Positions 26,415 through 35,901 of a stretch of 64,000 nucleotides of DNA are shown here, piece after piece; the first letter of the stretch is position 1, and the number at the start of each line of letters is the position of its first letter. The notes under the pieces were generated by a model. That model was not told where the DNA came from and did no database searches. It saw only the letters and a program-made list of their open reading frames with translations. The DNA is taken from contig DIUC01000032.1 of assembly GCA_002435785.1 (NCBI GenBank), positions 34,037-98,036 on the forward strand, read 5' to 3'. The stretch comes from Saprospiraceae bacterium UBA6168 (GTDB taxonomy: Bacteria; Bacteroidota; Bacteroidia; Chitinophagales; Saprospiraceae). The position numbers and the translations under genes were made by a program.

Positions 26415-27083
26415 ATGATGAAGAATATAGTCGTAGCGCTCGTTTTAGTGTTCTTTGCTTCGCCATCATTTTGCCAGCTTGGTGTTGTCGGTGGGGTCAA
26501 AAGTTTCAATGTCAATGGGTGGAACCCACAATTTAAGGAACCGCCCTATCCACTGGCGGGGTGGCAAGTTGGGCTGGATTATTGGTTTCGTTTGAAGAAA
26601 CGACGAATTGAGTTTGTACCTGAACTTAATTTCTCAAAACATCAAAAAGACTTTCAATCCGGCAAACTTGAGCACAGTGCTTTGGGTCTCCAGTTCAATG
26701 TTGACTTTTATGTGTTTGACCTTGCAAGTGACTGCAACTGCCCTACTTTTTCAAAGGATGGTAGTTTACTCAGCAAAGGATTTTTCATGGAACTATCGCC
26801 AAGTGTCATTGTCGCCAAAAACAAGTCTAAATTTGGAGGCCCAATCTATAAGGAAACGGTGGGTACAGAGGTTTCCTTTGGTGGTTCCATTGGGGTTGGG
26901 CTGGACTTTGGGTTTTCGGATATGTTCACTATCACTCCAATCGCCAGGTTCTACTATTTCCCTAATTTTGATTGGAACGATGAGTTCTTTCCAGTTGGCA
27001 AACCATCTGATTTAACGCAAATCTTACTTGGCATTCGGCTGAGACTGTATTTCGATGAAATTGGAAAACCCCGATACCGCTGA
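26415..27083 (+). CDS. Predicted outer-membrane beta-barrel protein
   Basis: The frame is open from 26346, but that stretch contains the upstream gene's terminator, so I place the start at ATG 26415 or 26418 (MMKNIVVALVLVFFASPSFCQ), which gives a clean signal peptide. The ~200-residue mature part alternates amphipathic strands with aromatic girdles (LDYWFRLKKRRIEFVPELNF, ITPIARFYYFPNF, ILLGIRLRLYF) and fits the PorT/OmpW-like outer-membrane barrels frequent in Bacteroidota. A CNCPT pair of cysteines lies mid-protein. It follows the adhesin gene, but the terminator between them argues for separate transcription. Confidence 0.72.
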   Translation: MMKNIVVALVLVFFASPSFCQLGVVGGVKSFNVNGWNPQFKEPPYPLAGWQVGLDYWFRLKKRRIEFVPELNFSKHQKDFQSGKLEHSALGLQFNVDFYVFDLASDCNCPTFSKDGSLLSKGFFMELSPSVIVAKNKSKFGGPIYKETVGTEVSFGGSIGVGLDFGFSDMFTITPIARFYYFPNFDWNDEFFPVGKPSDLTQILLGIRLRLYFDEIGKPRYR

Positions 27084-27185
27084 TTTTTTTGCCCCGACGG
27101 TAAAAATCTTTACGAGATTTGTGCCTGTTATCTGGCGGTATCCATCTTTCCGCCAATTTTGAAAACAACTGCCCATTCATTTGCC

Positions 27186-27875
27186 ATGACCGAGCATACC
27201 ATCGTCAACCTGAGCGACGTAAACATTTACCAGCAAGAAAACCTGGTACTCCAAAACGTCAACTTGAACATCACCAAAGGTGAGTTTGTCTATCTGATTG
27301 GGAAAACGGGCAGCGGCAAGTCAAGCCTGCTCAAGACGCTTTATGCGGCGCTTCCTGTCCGTAATGGGAGGGGCACGGTGGCAGGATTTGAATTAAAAAA
27401 CCTGAACAGGAGGACCATCCCGCTACTTCGACGAAAGCTTGGAATCGTTTTTCAGGACTTCAATTTGTTGGACGACCGAAGCGTGGAGGCCAATCTGCTT
27501 TTTGCCCTGCGGGCAATGGGCTGGACGGACAAAACGAAAATGGTCAATCGAATCAACGAACTACTCGAACGGGTGGACTTAAAGGGAAAAAACGGCAAGA
27601 TGCCTCATGCCATTTCTGGTGGCGAGCAACAGCGGGTCGTGATAGCAAGGGCTTTGCTCAACCACCCTGAACTCATTATCGCTGACGAGCCTACCGGGAA
27701 CCTCGACCCCGAAACCTCCGACGAAGTGCTGTTGCTGCTCCGTAAATTGGCACAAGAAAACGACACTGCCGTGCTCTTCGCTACCCACGATTACCGGATT
27801 CTCGAAAACTTCCCCGCCAGAATCGTCCGTTGCCACAACGGAAAAGTGTTTGACGAAGAAGATGTTGTGGTTTGA
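27186..27875 (+). CDS. ftsE: FtsE-type ABC transporter ATP-binding protein
   Basis: Walker A GKTGSGKSS, Q-loop VFQDFNLL, signature ISGGEQQRV, Walker B LIIADEPTG and H-loop FATHD are all visible. Length and the LLDDRSVEANLLFAL segment match FtsE, which pairs with FtsX to regulate peptidoglycan hydrolases at the division site. I use ATG 27186 (MTEHTIVNLSDV) because the nine residues from 27159 are not family-like. No ftsX is adjacent, so either ftsX is elsewhere, as often in Bacteroidota, or the partner is different. Confidence 0.88.
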   Translation: MTEHTIVNLSDVNIYQQENLVLQNVNLNITKGEFVYLIGKTGSGKSSLLKTLYAALPVRNGRGTVAGFELKNLNRRTIPLLRRKLGIVFQDFNLLDDRSVEANLLFALRAMGWTDKTKMVNRINELLERVDLKGKNGKMPHAISGGEQQRVVIARALLNHPELIIADEPTGNLDPETSDEVLLLLRKLAQENDTAVLFATHDYRILENFPARIVRCHNGKVFDEEDVVV

Positions 27876-27978
27876 CCATTTTGAAGCCAGTTTTATCCAA
27901 AGAAAAGCCGGTTATGTAGAAGAAGCAGGGGGTGTAGCTACAGTGGCTGTACTTTTGTCCACATCAATCAATAAAATC

Positions 27979-28347
27979 ATGTCAAAAAGACCTTTGAGAG
28001 TTACCGGCTTCACCCGCTTTTTTATCGTGATGCTCTTCATAGCACCATTGGCCTATGTGGGTGCGTCCTATTACAACGGTGAGGATGGGATTGCAAAAAT
28101 CAAGAACCTGCTGAATATTGGCGAACCAAGTGTTTCAATCAAAAAGGAACAACCATCCTCAGATTCAGAAACAGAGAGGTCAACTAAAACCTCTACCGCA
28201 AAAACGCTGGATGCGGAAATAGAAAAGTTGAAGGAGGAGCTTGAGTTTGAGCGGAAAACCAATGAAGAACTTTACAAGGAGAACAAACAGCTTAAGCTGA
28301 AACTTGAAAGCACAGAGAAGGCATTAGAGGAATCAAAGGGCAAGTAA
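27979..28347 (+). CDS. Small membrane-anchored coiled-coil protein, unknown
   Basis: The start MSKRPLRVTGF (ATG 27979) gives a 122-residue protein: a basic N-terminus, one membrane segment (FFIVMLFIAPLAYVGASYY, about residues 14-32), a Ser/Thr-rich linker, and a strongly charged coiled coil (LDAEIEKLKEELEFERKTNEELYKEN) to the end. The frame opens further upstream at 27850, overlapping ftsE, but those codons do not look like protein. Topology would place the coiled coil outside the cytoplasm. This layout recalls FtsB/DivIC-like proteins, but similarity is not strong enough for a name. It is 100 bp downstream of ftsE. Confidence 0.65.
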   Translation: MSKRPLRVTGFTRFFIVMLFIAPLAYVGASYYNGEDGIAKIKNLLNIGEPSVSIKKEQPSSDSETERSTKTSTAKTLDAEIEKLKEELEFERKTNEELYKENKQLKLKLESTEKALEESKGK

Positions 28348-28402
28348 TTGTTGGCAAGTATCTCATTATCAACCAATTATAAAGTTACAAAACGAATTTC
28401 AA

Positions 28403-28738
28403 ATGTTCCACTTCATTTTCACCGCATTACTTAATGGCGTTGCCATTTGGTTGGGGTCCCAAATTTTGAACGGGGTAAAAGTCACGGACTTCCCAAGAGC
28501 CATCATCGTGGGCTTGGTAGTCGCCATTCTGAATGCCACAATTGGAGGATTATTCGACGCCATACCTTCACCCGCCAGGTTCATTTCAATGGGGTTGTTT
28601 GGCCTTGTTGTGGATGCACTCTTGCTCATGTTAGCGGACTACTTTCTGAAGGGAATTACCATCAAAAACTTCTGGTATGCCATTGGCCTCGCTGCCATCG
28701 TGAGCTTTGTCAATGCAGTATTTCATTGGCTCTTTTAA
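28403..28738 (+). CDS. Phage holin family 4 / YvlD-like small membrane protein
   Basis: 111 residues with four hydrophobic segments. The ordered features LLNGVAIWLGSQILNGVKV, RAIIVGLVVAILNATIG, ISMGLFGLVVDALLLML and FWYAIGLAAIVSFVNAVF match the Mycobact_membr/phage_holin_4_2 (YvlD) family. Despite the family name these are ordinary chromosomal membrane proteins of unknown function, sometimes linked to envelope stress. It ends just before a strong terminator. Confidence 0.82.
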   Translation: MFHFIFTALLNGVAIWLGSQILNGVKVTDFPRAIIVGLVVAILNATIGGLFDAIPSPARFISMGLFGLVVDALLLMLADYFLKGITIKNFWYAIGLAAIVSFVNAVFHWLF

Positions 28739-28756
28739 CCTAAAACTGCTTCAACA

Positions 28757-28804
28757 AAAAAAGAGCCGCTCGAAAACATCAATTCCAAGCGGCTCTTTTT
28801 TTTT
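28757..28804. terminator. Bidirectional hairpin terminator
   Basis: AAGAGCCGCT (28761-28770) pairs with AGCGGCTCTT (28788-28797), flanked by A-rich and T-rich runs, between the convergent YvlD-like and PorP genes. Confidence 0.92.
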
Positions 28805-28816
28805 GTCCTATTCAAG

Positions 28817-29866
28817 TTAAAGCTTTGGGCAGATCACCTTTTCTCGACGGGTTGCTGGGTGGTAATAAATCAGCGACAGCTCAAACGCCCCTCGGTTGTT
28901 GGTCGGAGGGGAAAGTTGGTTGGTTGCCACATCGTAGCTCACCCCAATGTTCCAGCGCTCCATTTCAAGTATGGCGGTGAAAGTCACCGCTGGCGTGGCA
29001 AATCCTCCTTGCACGTCTTTCACCAAATGCCCCCAAAGCCCAGACCGGATGGCTACCTCCTGCCAATCACGGTTGGTGTACCGAACATTGGCGCCATAAA
29101 GCGCCAGCATATTTTCACCCTGACCAATTACTGCTGCTGCGGGCAGCAGGCTTAATTGATGGCTAAATGGAATTTCGCCCCCCGCATGAAGCACCCATTT
29201 CATGCCAATGGATTCTTGCCCGTCCCCATCAATGAAGGATACTTTCGGGGCGTTCACGTGGTTCAACGACCCACCGAAATACAGGCTTTGGTTGTCATCA
29301 AATACAGCGTACCACAGCAAACCGGCATTGATGTTCATATAAACATCTGTGGATTGGTTGATATTCTCGCCGTTGGATAGGGAGCGGTCAATTTGTTCCG
29401 ATGAATTGTCAAACTGGGAACTGAACCATAGCCCTCCATAATCAAGGCTGTGCTGTCCGAAGCCGACCTGCGCACCACCAATCAGGTATTGGTCGTATTG
29501 GCGGTAGCGGCTGCCATCCAACTGTTTCATGTAGGACAAGCTGAAATCGCCAGACTGGCGGAGGTAGTTGGAACTGCCAGCTTGGTCACGGAGGGCAGTG
29601 AACCCATACGCCAGGTAATCGCCTCGGCCGATTTGACTTTTGGCATCAAAGCTGGCGCTCAGGCTTTTGTATGGCTTGGAATCGAGGATGCTGCTCCATT
29701 GTTCCCGGTAGTTGGCAATGACCCGCCACTTGCCGGGGTGCACACCCGTCATGGCCGGGTTTAGTTGCATCGGGGAGGCATAGAACTGTACGAATTGTGG
29801 GTCTTGGGCAAATGCCTGTAAGCAAATGCCAAGCGCTGCAAAAAGAATGGTAATTTTTAGCTTCAC
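28817..29866 (-). CDS. PorP/SprF family T9SS outer-membrane protein
   Basis: A signal peptide (VKLKITILFAALGICLQAFAQ) is followed by the family hallmark DPQFVQFYASPMQLNPAMTGV. The rest is a ~300-residue barrel ending in typical PorP/SprF strands (RWNIGVSYDVATNQLSPPTNNRGAFELSLIYY). I use the GTG at 29866-29864 as the start; the upstream ATG at 29932 would read through a perfect inverted repeat and add non-signal residues. SprF of Flavobacterium johnsoniae is needed for secretion or attachment of SprB, its neighbour. Here it follows an SprB-like giant gene by 68 bp, so it is the likely dedicated partner. Confidence 0.9.
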   Translation of the reverse strand: MKLKITILFAALGICLQAFAQDPQFVQFYASPMQLNPAMTGVHPGKWRVIANYREQWSSILDSKPYKSLSASFDAKSQIGRGDYLAYGFTALRDQAGSSNYLRQSGDFSLSYMKQLDGSRYRQYDQYLIGGAQVGFGQHSLDYGGLWFSSQFDNSSEQIDRSLSNGENINQSTDVYMNINAGLLWYAVFDDNQSLYFGGSLNHVNAPKVSFIDGDGQESIGMKWVLHAGGEIPFSHQLSLLPAAAVIGQGENMLALYGANVRYTNRDWQEVAIRSGLWGHLVKDVQGGFATPAVTFTAILEMERWNIGVSYDVATNQLSPPTNNRGAFELSLIYYHPATRREKVICPKL

Positions 29867-29882
29867 GATATTCAGCTTTAGT

Positions 29883-29930
29883 GTTTTGGGGCAAATGGTG
29901 GTTTTGACAACCCACCATTTGCCCCAAAAC
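29883..29930. repeat. 19-bp perfect inverted repeat between the SprB-like and PorP genes
   Basis: GTTTTGGGGCAAATGGTGG (29883-29901) is repeated in inverted orientation at 29912-29930 with a 10-base loop, directly after the stop codon of the SprB-like gene and before the PorP GTG. No T-run follows on either strand, so it is not a standard terminator. It would fold into a stable intercistronic hairpin. Confidence 0.85.
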
Positions 29931-29934
29931 AAAA

Positions 29935-32900
29935 TTATCTAATTAATGTGGTTTCTCCCTTTAGGTTCTCCTTCATGCCATCTTCGTACTCGGCCTCCAA
30001 GAACCAAACATAAACCCCCGCTGGCATGTCCTTTGACTTGAAGGTGCCATCCCAACCACGGGTTGGGGTGTTGATAGGGATGTCAATATCTTGGTACAGC
30101 AATTCTCCCCATCTGTCAAAAACTTGGAACATTTTAATCATCGTCCCTTTTTTGCCATGAACAGTCAACAAGTCGTTCAAGCCACTTGAATTGGGCGTAA
30201 AACCAGTTGGAACAACTACTCTTCGGGTCTTGGTGACATTCACTTTGATATGGTCTTCTGCCTCGCAACCAAGGGAATCCACTGCAAGCAGGAAGTAGTC
30301 GTTGGTATAGTTAGGAGTTGACCAGATGGCGCTGGATGTCAACGTGCCGTTACAATCGGACATGGTGTCCTGCATCAAAGTACCACAGTATGCTGCATCC
30401 CAACTGAAGGTAACACCGCCCTGACCGTTGGCAACCTCCACCGTTAACGGGAAAGTAGCGCCATATTCAACCATATAGTCATCAACGCTTTCGCCCCAAA
30501 CCAAAATGTCAACTGTCATCTGTGGCGGTTCGCTCACCGTTGCATTCCTGCTGAAAACACAACCTTTGGCATCTTTGATATACACCGTGTAATCATTGGC
30601 TTTTAAAGCAATCAAGGTACTGCTCCCATAGTATTGCTGCCCATCTATGCTATAAGTGAACGGTGGAGTTCCACCGATTGGGGTAATGGTGATGGCACCA
30701 TCCCTGTCGCCAAAACAAGATACGTCCTTGACGGTCAATGCGGCATCCACGCTTTGCGGTGCAGAAATAAAGACGGAATCCACCTTGGTGCAGCCATTGG
30801 CATCAGTGATGGTCAAATAATAACTGCTTGCAGGGAGTTTCGTAATTTTTGGGGTGGTGGCACCATTCGACCATTGATAGGTAAAACCTGGCACGCCACC
30901 TGATACCATTACCTCGGCTTCACCTTCTTCGTAACCAAAGCACCCATTGTTCTTTTGGGTAAAATTGGCAGTGATTGCCATTGGTTCGCCAACTACCACC
31001 GTGCCAGCTGCAGTGCAGCCTCCCGCACCCGAAACGGTTACAGAATAGGTGCCAGCCCCAAGGTCGGTGGCAGTGGCGGTGGTCTGGTTATTGGCGGATG
31101 GCCCCCACTGGTAGGTGAATGGGGAAGTGCCTCCCACTACATTTGAAACGGCTGCCGAACCGTCTTGTGTGCCTGCACATTTGGTGGCAGTTGGGGTAAT
31201 GGTGAGTACCATTGGCACGGGGTTTTCGAGCAACCTTGACATGGTGCCGGTACATCCTTGACCGTCTGTGACGGTAACTGTATAGGTCGTTCCCCCTGCG
31301 AGGTTCATAATTAAATCTGACGTGGCGCCGTTGCTCCAACTGTAAGTATAACTGCCATTGCCCCCAGCAAGTACCACCACGTTCATTTGTCCATTGGTGT
31401 TGCCGTTGCAAGTGGGTGGTGTAGCGGAAATCAGCAGGTTGTAGGCGTCCCACTGAACCACATTCACTTGGTCGGTAGCGGTACACCCACCTGCGTCCGT
31501 AACGGTTACAGTGTATTGACCAATGGAAATATTGGAAATGGTCTGAGTAGTTTGCCCTCCGGGCGACCAGGCATAAGTATATGGTCCTGAGCCTCCGCTC
31601 GGAGCGACCGTTGCTACGCTCTTGTTTTCGCTGTAACAACTAATGGTGGTTTGAGCGGCAGTAGCGTCCACGCTGGTAGCGGGTTCATTGATAGTAATGC
31701 TCCCAAAAGCTTGGCAGCCATTGACGTCCGTCACCGTGACCGAGACGCTCCCGGCAGTCAGGCCACCTGTGCTGCTTTGAGTTGGGGTGCTCCCAGCACT
31801 CCAATTGTAAATCAACCCACCGCCGCCGCCAGTGACTGCAACGGTGGCGGTGCCGTCGTTGCCGTTCCTGCATTTGACGTCGGTTTTGGTAATGTTCAAT
31901 ACAAGGGCCGGTATCGAGGTGACGTTGATGGAACCAGATACGGTACACCCGTTCAAGTCGGTAACGGATACAGTAATAGGCCCTGCTGGCAAACCGCACA
32001 CGTTCGGCGTATTGGACATATTTGCATTGCTCCACTGGTAGGTATAGCCGCCAGCACCACCGGAGGCAGTGACCATGGCGCAGCCATTGCTGCCGCCAAA
32101 ACAGGTAACTGGACTTACTTGTACAACTGCTGGAATAATGGGTGGTTGATTGGCTACCGTAAAATCAACTTGGTCCGTACAACCAGTGGCATCAGTTACA
32201 AGCACGGTATAAACCCCTGGGCAAAGCCCCGTGATATTTCCGTTGGTCTGCATGAAGTTTGTCCCAGTGGTTGTGTTGGTCACGCTAAAATTGAAGGGCG
32301 TTTGCCCGTTTGTCACCGAAATTTGAATGGCTTCATCGCAAACCCCGTTGCAGTTTACCGAATAAGGGCCGGGGTTGGTGGGGAAGGCGTCAATGGGGCA
32401 AAATTGGAAAAGCAGGCTTGCCGTGCCAACGCCGACAACGCAGGCTACGCCGTTGACATCGGTGCGGACCTGAACATTGACATTGTTCCCATTTACGAGG
32501 CCAGTAATCAAATGGGATAAGTTGCCATTGTTAGAAGGCACCCAACCTGTATTGTTTACATTGACCTCATAGCCAAGCCCGGGGCTGCTGTCGTTCCAAT
32601 TGGCGACCATTTCATTGTTGGCCAACTGTTGGAGGGTCACCATTGGGGCGCTGAAACTGTTCAGCACGCCGATGTTCAAGGTGTCCTTTAGTATGCAGCC
32701 GTAACCGTCGGCTGCCGTGACAATGTAGTTGGTATTGGCACTGGGGGTGGCAGTTGGAGTGGGGCAGTTGCTGCAAGAGAGACCTCCAGCGGGTGTCCAA
32801 GTATAAGTGACATTGTTCTGCGAGCGGAATGTAATGCTCCACCAGTTCACTCGACCCATTGCATTTAGTCCAAAGGCATCCGACACCCTTAGTGTCCAGT

Positions 32901-35004
32901 TGCCATTGATGGGGACGCCGTTCAGCACCGTCCAAGACCCCTCTGGTTGATAGTTGCCTGTAAAAGGTGCAGTTCCAGAGGTGATGGGTGTCACAGCCGT
33001 TGGTGTAAAACAAGTCTGGGTGTAATTGTCCCCACTGCCGCCGTTGTTGGTGGAGAGCATGAGGAGTTGATTGTTGGGCGACCGCAGGAAAATCGCCAAA
33101 TCCGCATCAAAATCAGTGGTTATATCAATGCATACCGATATGATGTCCAACGCAGGGTTGGAAAGGGTGCTCGGAGTGATGGAGTTTACAGCAATCACTG
33201 AGTTGTAGGGATTTGCAACCGGGTGGTTGCTGGCACCAAGCGGATAGTCGTCATAGGATTCAAAGGTCACATGTGAGGTAGGCGCCACTTGTCCAGACAC
33301 ATTGATGCCAACAGGCTCACCCACGCAAACTATTGTATCAGGTGCGGGTGTCAAAATATCTTCGCAGGTGTGGCAAAGCGGGTGGGTTTTGGGCAATACC
33401 TGAATGTTCATAGTTGTATCCCAAGCACAGCCAAAACTATCGTTGACGGTGAAGGTGTATGCAACGCCACCTGCGTTTTGAGGTGAGCCTATCAAGGAGT
33501 CCAGCGTTGAATACAGTACGGAGGGATGGTTGTTCCAGCCCCAATTCACGAGGTTTGGGGTAAATGTTTCAACACTTGGGTAAAGCGAAGCATCGAATTC
33601 GATGGACCAAGAAAAAATATAACCATTGTCTATGCTCCAAAGGTCGCATACCTCGATTTGCCAATCACCGTTCAATGGGCATCCAAGGAAATTGGTCAAG
33701 GGTTGGAAGGAATTGTAGGTGCCAGCTGGCAATGTTCCCTGATTCGGGTGTGAATTGGCGTATTGAATCCAAGTTTGGTTGTACTGTGGGGTAGGCGACC
33801 ATCCATAATCAAAACCTACTCCAGGTATCGGTACGGGGAAACCTTCATCGGCTTGGAAAGGAATGCCCAGGAACACTTCACCGCCAGTTTGACCGGGGTG
33901 GTTGTGCAGTATGGCCGATTGGCCATTTGGGCATGTCAGTGTTATTTTTAGGTCCCGCATCCAGGAGTGCTCCATTGTCACAAATATGCCAATCAAGTCG
34001 CTGATGTTGGTGAGCAATTGGCCTGGAGAGAAAGCGGTAAAGGAGATGTTCGTCTTGTAACAAGCGCCATTGCCATCAGGTAAAGCCAATGAATCGGAGC
34101 GGATACCAGCCGTTTGGAAGGAGCCTGAGTTGGACATTACCGAAACGGTATGGTCAGGATCCATTGCATTGACCATGTCACTAAGGGCCACTGTGTCCCC
34201 GACGCATATCTGTGCGGGCCAAGCACCCAGTTCAAAGTCTGGCCGAGGTGCGACCCGAACCCGTTGGTTGATGAAATTGGTGTTCTTGCACCCCAACTGG
34301 TCCTTTATCTGAAGCTGGACGATGTAGCCGCCGGGTTGATTGAAAATATGGGATACGGTAGGCCCAAACGTTGTTACCCCGTCCCCAAAATTCCATTCAA
34401 AATTGCTGGTCAAATCTGAGTGATTATAGACCGCACCATTTTGAGGATATTCTCCTTTGCCATAGAAAAACACCCTTTCGCCAGGGCAAATATCAATCCA
34501 GCCGTCAACCACAGGGTCTGCTGCCGGGTTGGTATTATCCAGCACGGAAATGATGTTTTGGCAGGCCGGAATGCAGTTGATTTTGGCACTCCAGCCAGCT
34601 CCTTGCCCAGTGGCGTCCGAGTCAAAGGTGACTGTCAAGCACCCGGTCGCATTGACGGCACTGGCCTGGATGATGAAAGCTGCTCCCGGAGAAAAATCAC
34701 TGGCACAGGAAATGGGTGGAGCGGCAGTGTTTGGCCCATCAAAAAAGCAAAGCTCGTCGCCAGCCGCAAGGTTGGTGGTGCCAAAAACCAGCTGTATATG
34801 CGTTCCAGCGGTGCCACTTGGGCATATCGTGGTAGTGAAATGCTGGTTAGGGCCATAGTCCGCCATACCGCCACCACTGTCCATGAAGAAGCCATTGCAA
34901 TTGTTTACGGACGTCAGCGTGGACGTCATGAGGAAGTTCTGCCCAATGGTCGCAAAGGTGCAGACCAACAGCATAGCAGATATAAGGGTAGCTTTCAAGT
35001 TCAT
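29935..35004 (-). CDS. SprB-like giant adhesin: CUB, PKD, two P-domains, eight SprB repeats, CHU_C
   Basis: 1689 residues with a signal peptide (ending ATIGQ). Domains, with rough residue ranges: CUB-like 25-145 (GDELCFFDGPNT); PKD 165-250 (NFEWNFGDG); two proprotein-convertase P-like domains at ~270-480 (MRDLKITLTCPNGQ) and ~580-745 (DADLAIFLRSPNNQ); an FnIII-like domain at ~785-880; eight tandem SprB repeats at ~885-1495, each opening [TV]xCxGxxxG and closing VTVTDxxGC; and a C-terminal CHU_C domain at ~1595-1689 (VVVPTGFTPNSSGLNDL). The plan fits T9SS-secreted gliding or adhesion proteins. It sits between a small secreted protein and PorP/SprF on the same strand, and the three are probably one operon. 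Ligand unknown. Confidence 0.92.
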   Translation of the reverse strand: MNLKATLISAMLLVCTFATIGQNFLMTSTLTSVNNCNGFFMDSGGGMADYGPNQHFTTTICPSGTAGTHIQLVFGTTNLAAGDELCFFDGPNTAAPPISCASDFSPGAAFIIQASAVNATGCLTVTFDSDATGQGAGWSAKINCIPACQNIISVLDNTNPAADPVVDGWIDICPGERVFFYGKGEYPQNGAVYNHSDLTSNFEWNFGDGVTTFGPTVSHIFNQPGGYIVQLQIKDQLGCKNTNFINQRVRVAPRPDFELGAWPAQICVGDTVALSDMVNAMDPDHTVSVMSNSGSFQTAGIRSDSLALPDGNGACYKTNISFTAFSPGQLLTNISDLIGIFVTMEHSWMRDLKITLTCPNGQSAILHNHPGQTGGEVFLGIPFQADEGFPVPIPGVGFDYGWSPTPQYNQTWIQYANSHPNQGTLPAGTYNSFQPLTNFLGCPLNGDWQIEVCDLWSIDNGYIFSWSIEFDASLYPSVETFTPNLVNWGWNNHPSVLYSTLDSLIGSPQNAGGVAYTFTVNDSFGCAWDTTMNIQVLPKTHPLCHTCEDILTPAPDTIVCVGEPVGINVSGQVAPTSHVTFESYDDYPLGASNHPVANPYNSVIAVNSITPSTLSNPALDIISVCIDITTDFDADLAIFLRSPNNQLLMLSTNNGGSGDNYTQTCFTPTAVTPITSGTAPFTGNYQPEGSWTVLNGVPINGNWTLRVSDAFGLNAMGRVNWWSITFRSQNNVTYTWTPAGGLSCSNCPTPTATPSANTNYIVTAADGYGCILKDTLNIGVLNSFSAPMVTLQQLANNEMVANWNDSSPGLGYEVNVNNTGWVPSNNGNLSHLITGLVNGNNVNVQVRTDVNGVACVVGVGTASLLFQFCPIDAFPTNPGPYSVNCNGVCDEAIQISVTNGQTPFNFSVTNTTTGTNFMQTNGNITGLCPGVYTVLVTDATGCTDQVDFTVANQPPIIPAVVQVSPVTCFGGSNGCAMVTASGGAGGYTYQWSNANMSNTPNVCGLPAGPITVSVTDLNGCTVSGSINVTSIPALVLNITKTDVKCRNGNDGTATVAVTGGGGGLIYNWSAGSTPTQSSTGGLTAGSVSVTVTDVNGCQAFGSITINEPATSVDATAAQTTISCYSENKSVATVAPSGGSGPYTYAWSPGGQTTQTISNISIGQYTVTVTDAGGCTATDQVNVVQWDAYNLLISATPPTCNGNTNGQMNVVVLAGGNGSYTYSWSNGATSDLIMNLAGGTTYTVTVTDGQGCTGTMSRLLENPVPMVLTITPTATKCAGTQDGSAAVSNVVGGTSPFTYQWGPSANNQTTATATDLGAGTYSVTVSGAGGCTAAGTVVVGEPMAITANFTQKNNGCFGYEEGEAEVMVSGGVPGFTYQWSNGATTPKITKLPASSYYLTITDANGCTKVDSVFISAPQSVDAALTVKDVSCFGDRDGAITITPIGGTPPFTYSIDGQQYYGSSTLIALKANDYTVYIKDAKGCVFSRNATVSEPPQMTVDILVWGESVDDYMVEYGATFPLTVEVANGQGGVTFSWDAAYCGTLMQDTMSDCNGTLTSSAIWSTPNYTNDYFLLAVDSLGCEAEDHIKVNVTKTRRVVVPTGFTPNSSGLNDLLTVHGKKGTMIKMFQVFDRWGELLYQDIDIPINTPTRGWDGTFKSKDMPAGVYVWFLEAEYEDGMKENLKGETTLIR

Positions 35005-35060
35005 ACTTTCAGATTTGGGATTTGATGAAAATGATGTTTAGAATGGCTGCCAAAAAGCTG

Positions 35061-35492
35061 TTATTGCTTTTCGGTAGCGAGGAACTCGTTCAGCTTTTCG
35101 TTAAATGACTTTCCGGACAGGAGTACCAATGCCTTGTTCGAGTTTTCAAACTTGCAGACCAATTGCTTGTCCCAATCCCTTTTCAAATCGAATTTCCTTT
35201 CGAGGGCAAAGATGTTTAAGTGGTCCAAGTCTTCAATTTGGATGGTGGCAAAAGCCCCTGTATCCTTTTCGGTAGGAAGTTCGGTCACGTACCAGGAGTG
35301 GTCGAGGTAGAAGTTCCATCGCTTCAAGAGGAAAGGGTTCAAAGTCTGTAAGGATTCAAGGTAGTCGCTGCCATGGATTTCAAGTAGGCGGCTGTCGAAT
35401 GGTGTTGTCGTGTGGGACGGGTCTGATTGTGCGCTAACAAAGGTAGAAAATGAGCAGAAGAAAAATAGCGGAAGGAATAGATTTTTTTTCAT
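35061..35492 (-). CDS. Small secreted protein at the head of the SprB-like operon, unknown
   Basis: 143 residues with a clear signal peptide (MKKNLFLPLFFFCSFSTFVSAQ). The mature part has mixed helix and strand (RLLEIHGSDYLESLQTLNPFLLKRWNFYLDHSWYV) and no known domain. It lies 56 bp upstream of the SprB-like gene on the same strand and is probably the first gene of that operon, so it may be an accessory or chaperone-like factor. A TAATTTTG -7 box is about 45 bp upstream. Confidence 0.7.
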   Translation of the reverse strand: MKKNLFLPLFFFCSFSTFVSAQSDPSHTTTPFDSRLLEIHGSDYLESLQTLNPFLLKRWNFYLDHSWYVTELPTEKDTGAFATIQIEDLDHLNIFALERKFDLKRDWDKQLVCKFENSNKALVLLSGKSFNEKLNEFLATEKQ

Positions 35493-35535
35493 GTTTGTGC
35501 ATTAGCGGTTTGACGGGCGCTCAGGTGTGTGGTGG

Positions 35536-35543
35536 CAAAATTA
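35536..35543 (-). promoter_or_regulatory. -7 box (TAATTTTG) for the SprB-like operon
   Basis: CAAAATTA on the plus strand reads TAATTTTG on the minus strand, matching TAnnTTTG, about 44 bp upstream of the first gene of the operon. Confidence 0.45.
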
Positions 35544-35901
35544 TCTTTTTAACTTGAAACTGCATACAGTCCCTATCACCGATTTTACTTGTTATGCGAC
35601 AAACGGTGAATTAAAATGCTGCTGAGGGGAGAAAATGTAGATTGCTCACTTGTAGAAAGGGGAATCGGTTGGGATGGCCTCTATTTTTGCCACAGCCCTA
35701 ATGAGCGGGTAGGGGTTGTTTTTCCACACAGGCGGGTAGTGGGAAACTTGAAATCCTTTTCTTTCTTTGTGAAGAAAACTGAATTTTGGCCAAAAATTTG
35801 CTTTTTTTAAAATGTGAAAACCGGTTACATTTCTTGGCAATGGACTCTTGCATTTTGTTCCTTACCTTCGTGGCCGATTTTCAATTCAAAATATCCCGTG
35901 A
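35544..35901. other. Intergenic divergent region
   Basis: No supported gene. It holds a TACCTTCG near-match to a -7 box at 35863-35870, about 32 bp upstream of the metalloprotease gene, and AT-rich sequence. Short frames here do not resemble proteins. Confidence 0.4.

Noticed and set aside
27850..27978. Overlapping upstream start of the small coiled-coil protein inside ftsE
   Set aside because: The 43 extra residues look like out-of-frame ftsE and untranslated sequence; MSKRPLRV at 27979 gives a normal membrane protein.
29867..29932. ATG start for PorP at 29932
   Set aside because: It would translate through the 19-bp inverted repeat and put 22 non-signal residues before a good signal peptide that begins at GTG 29866.
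30000..35000. Long plus-strand frames (up to 289 codons) opposite the SprB-like gene
   Set aside because: They are antisense shadows without start context, domains or plausible composition.
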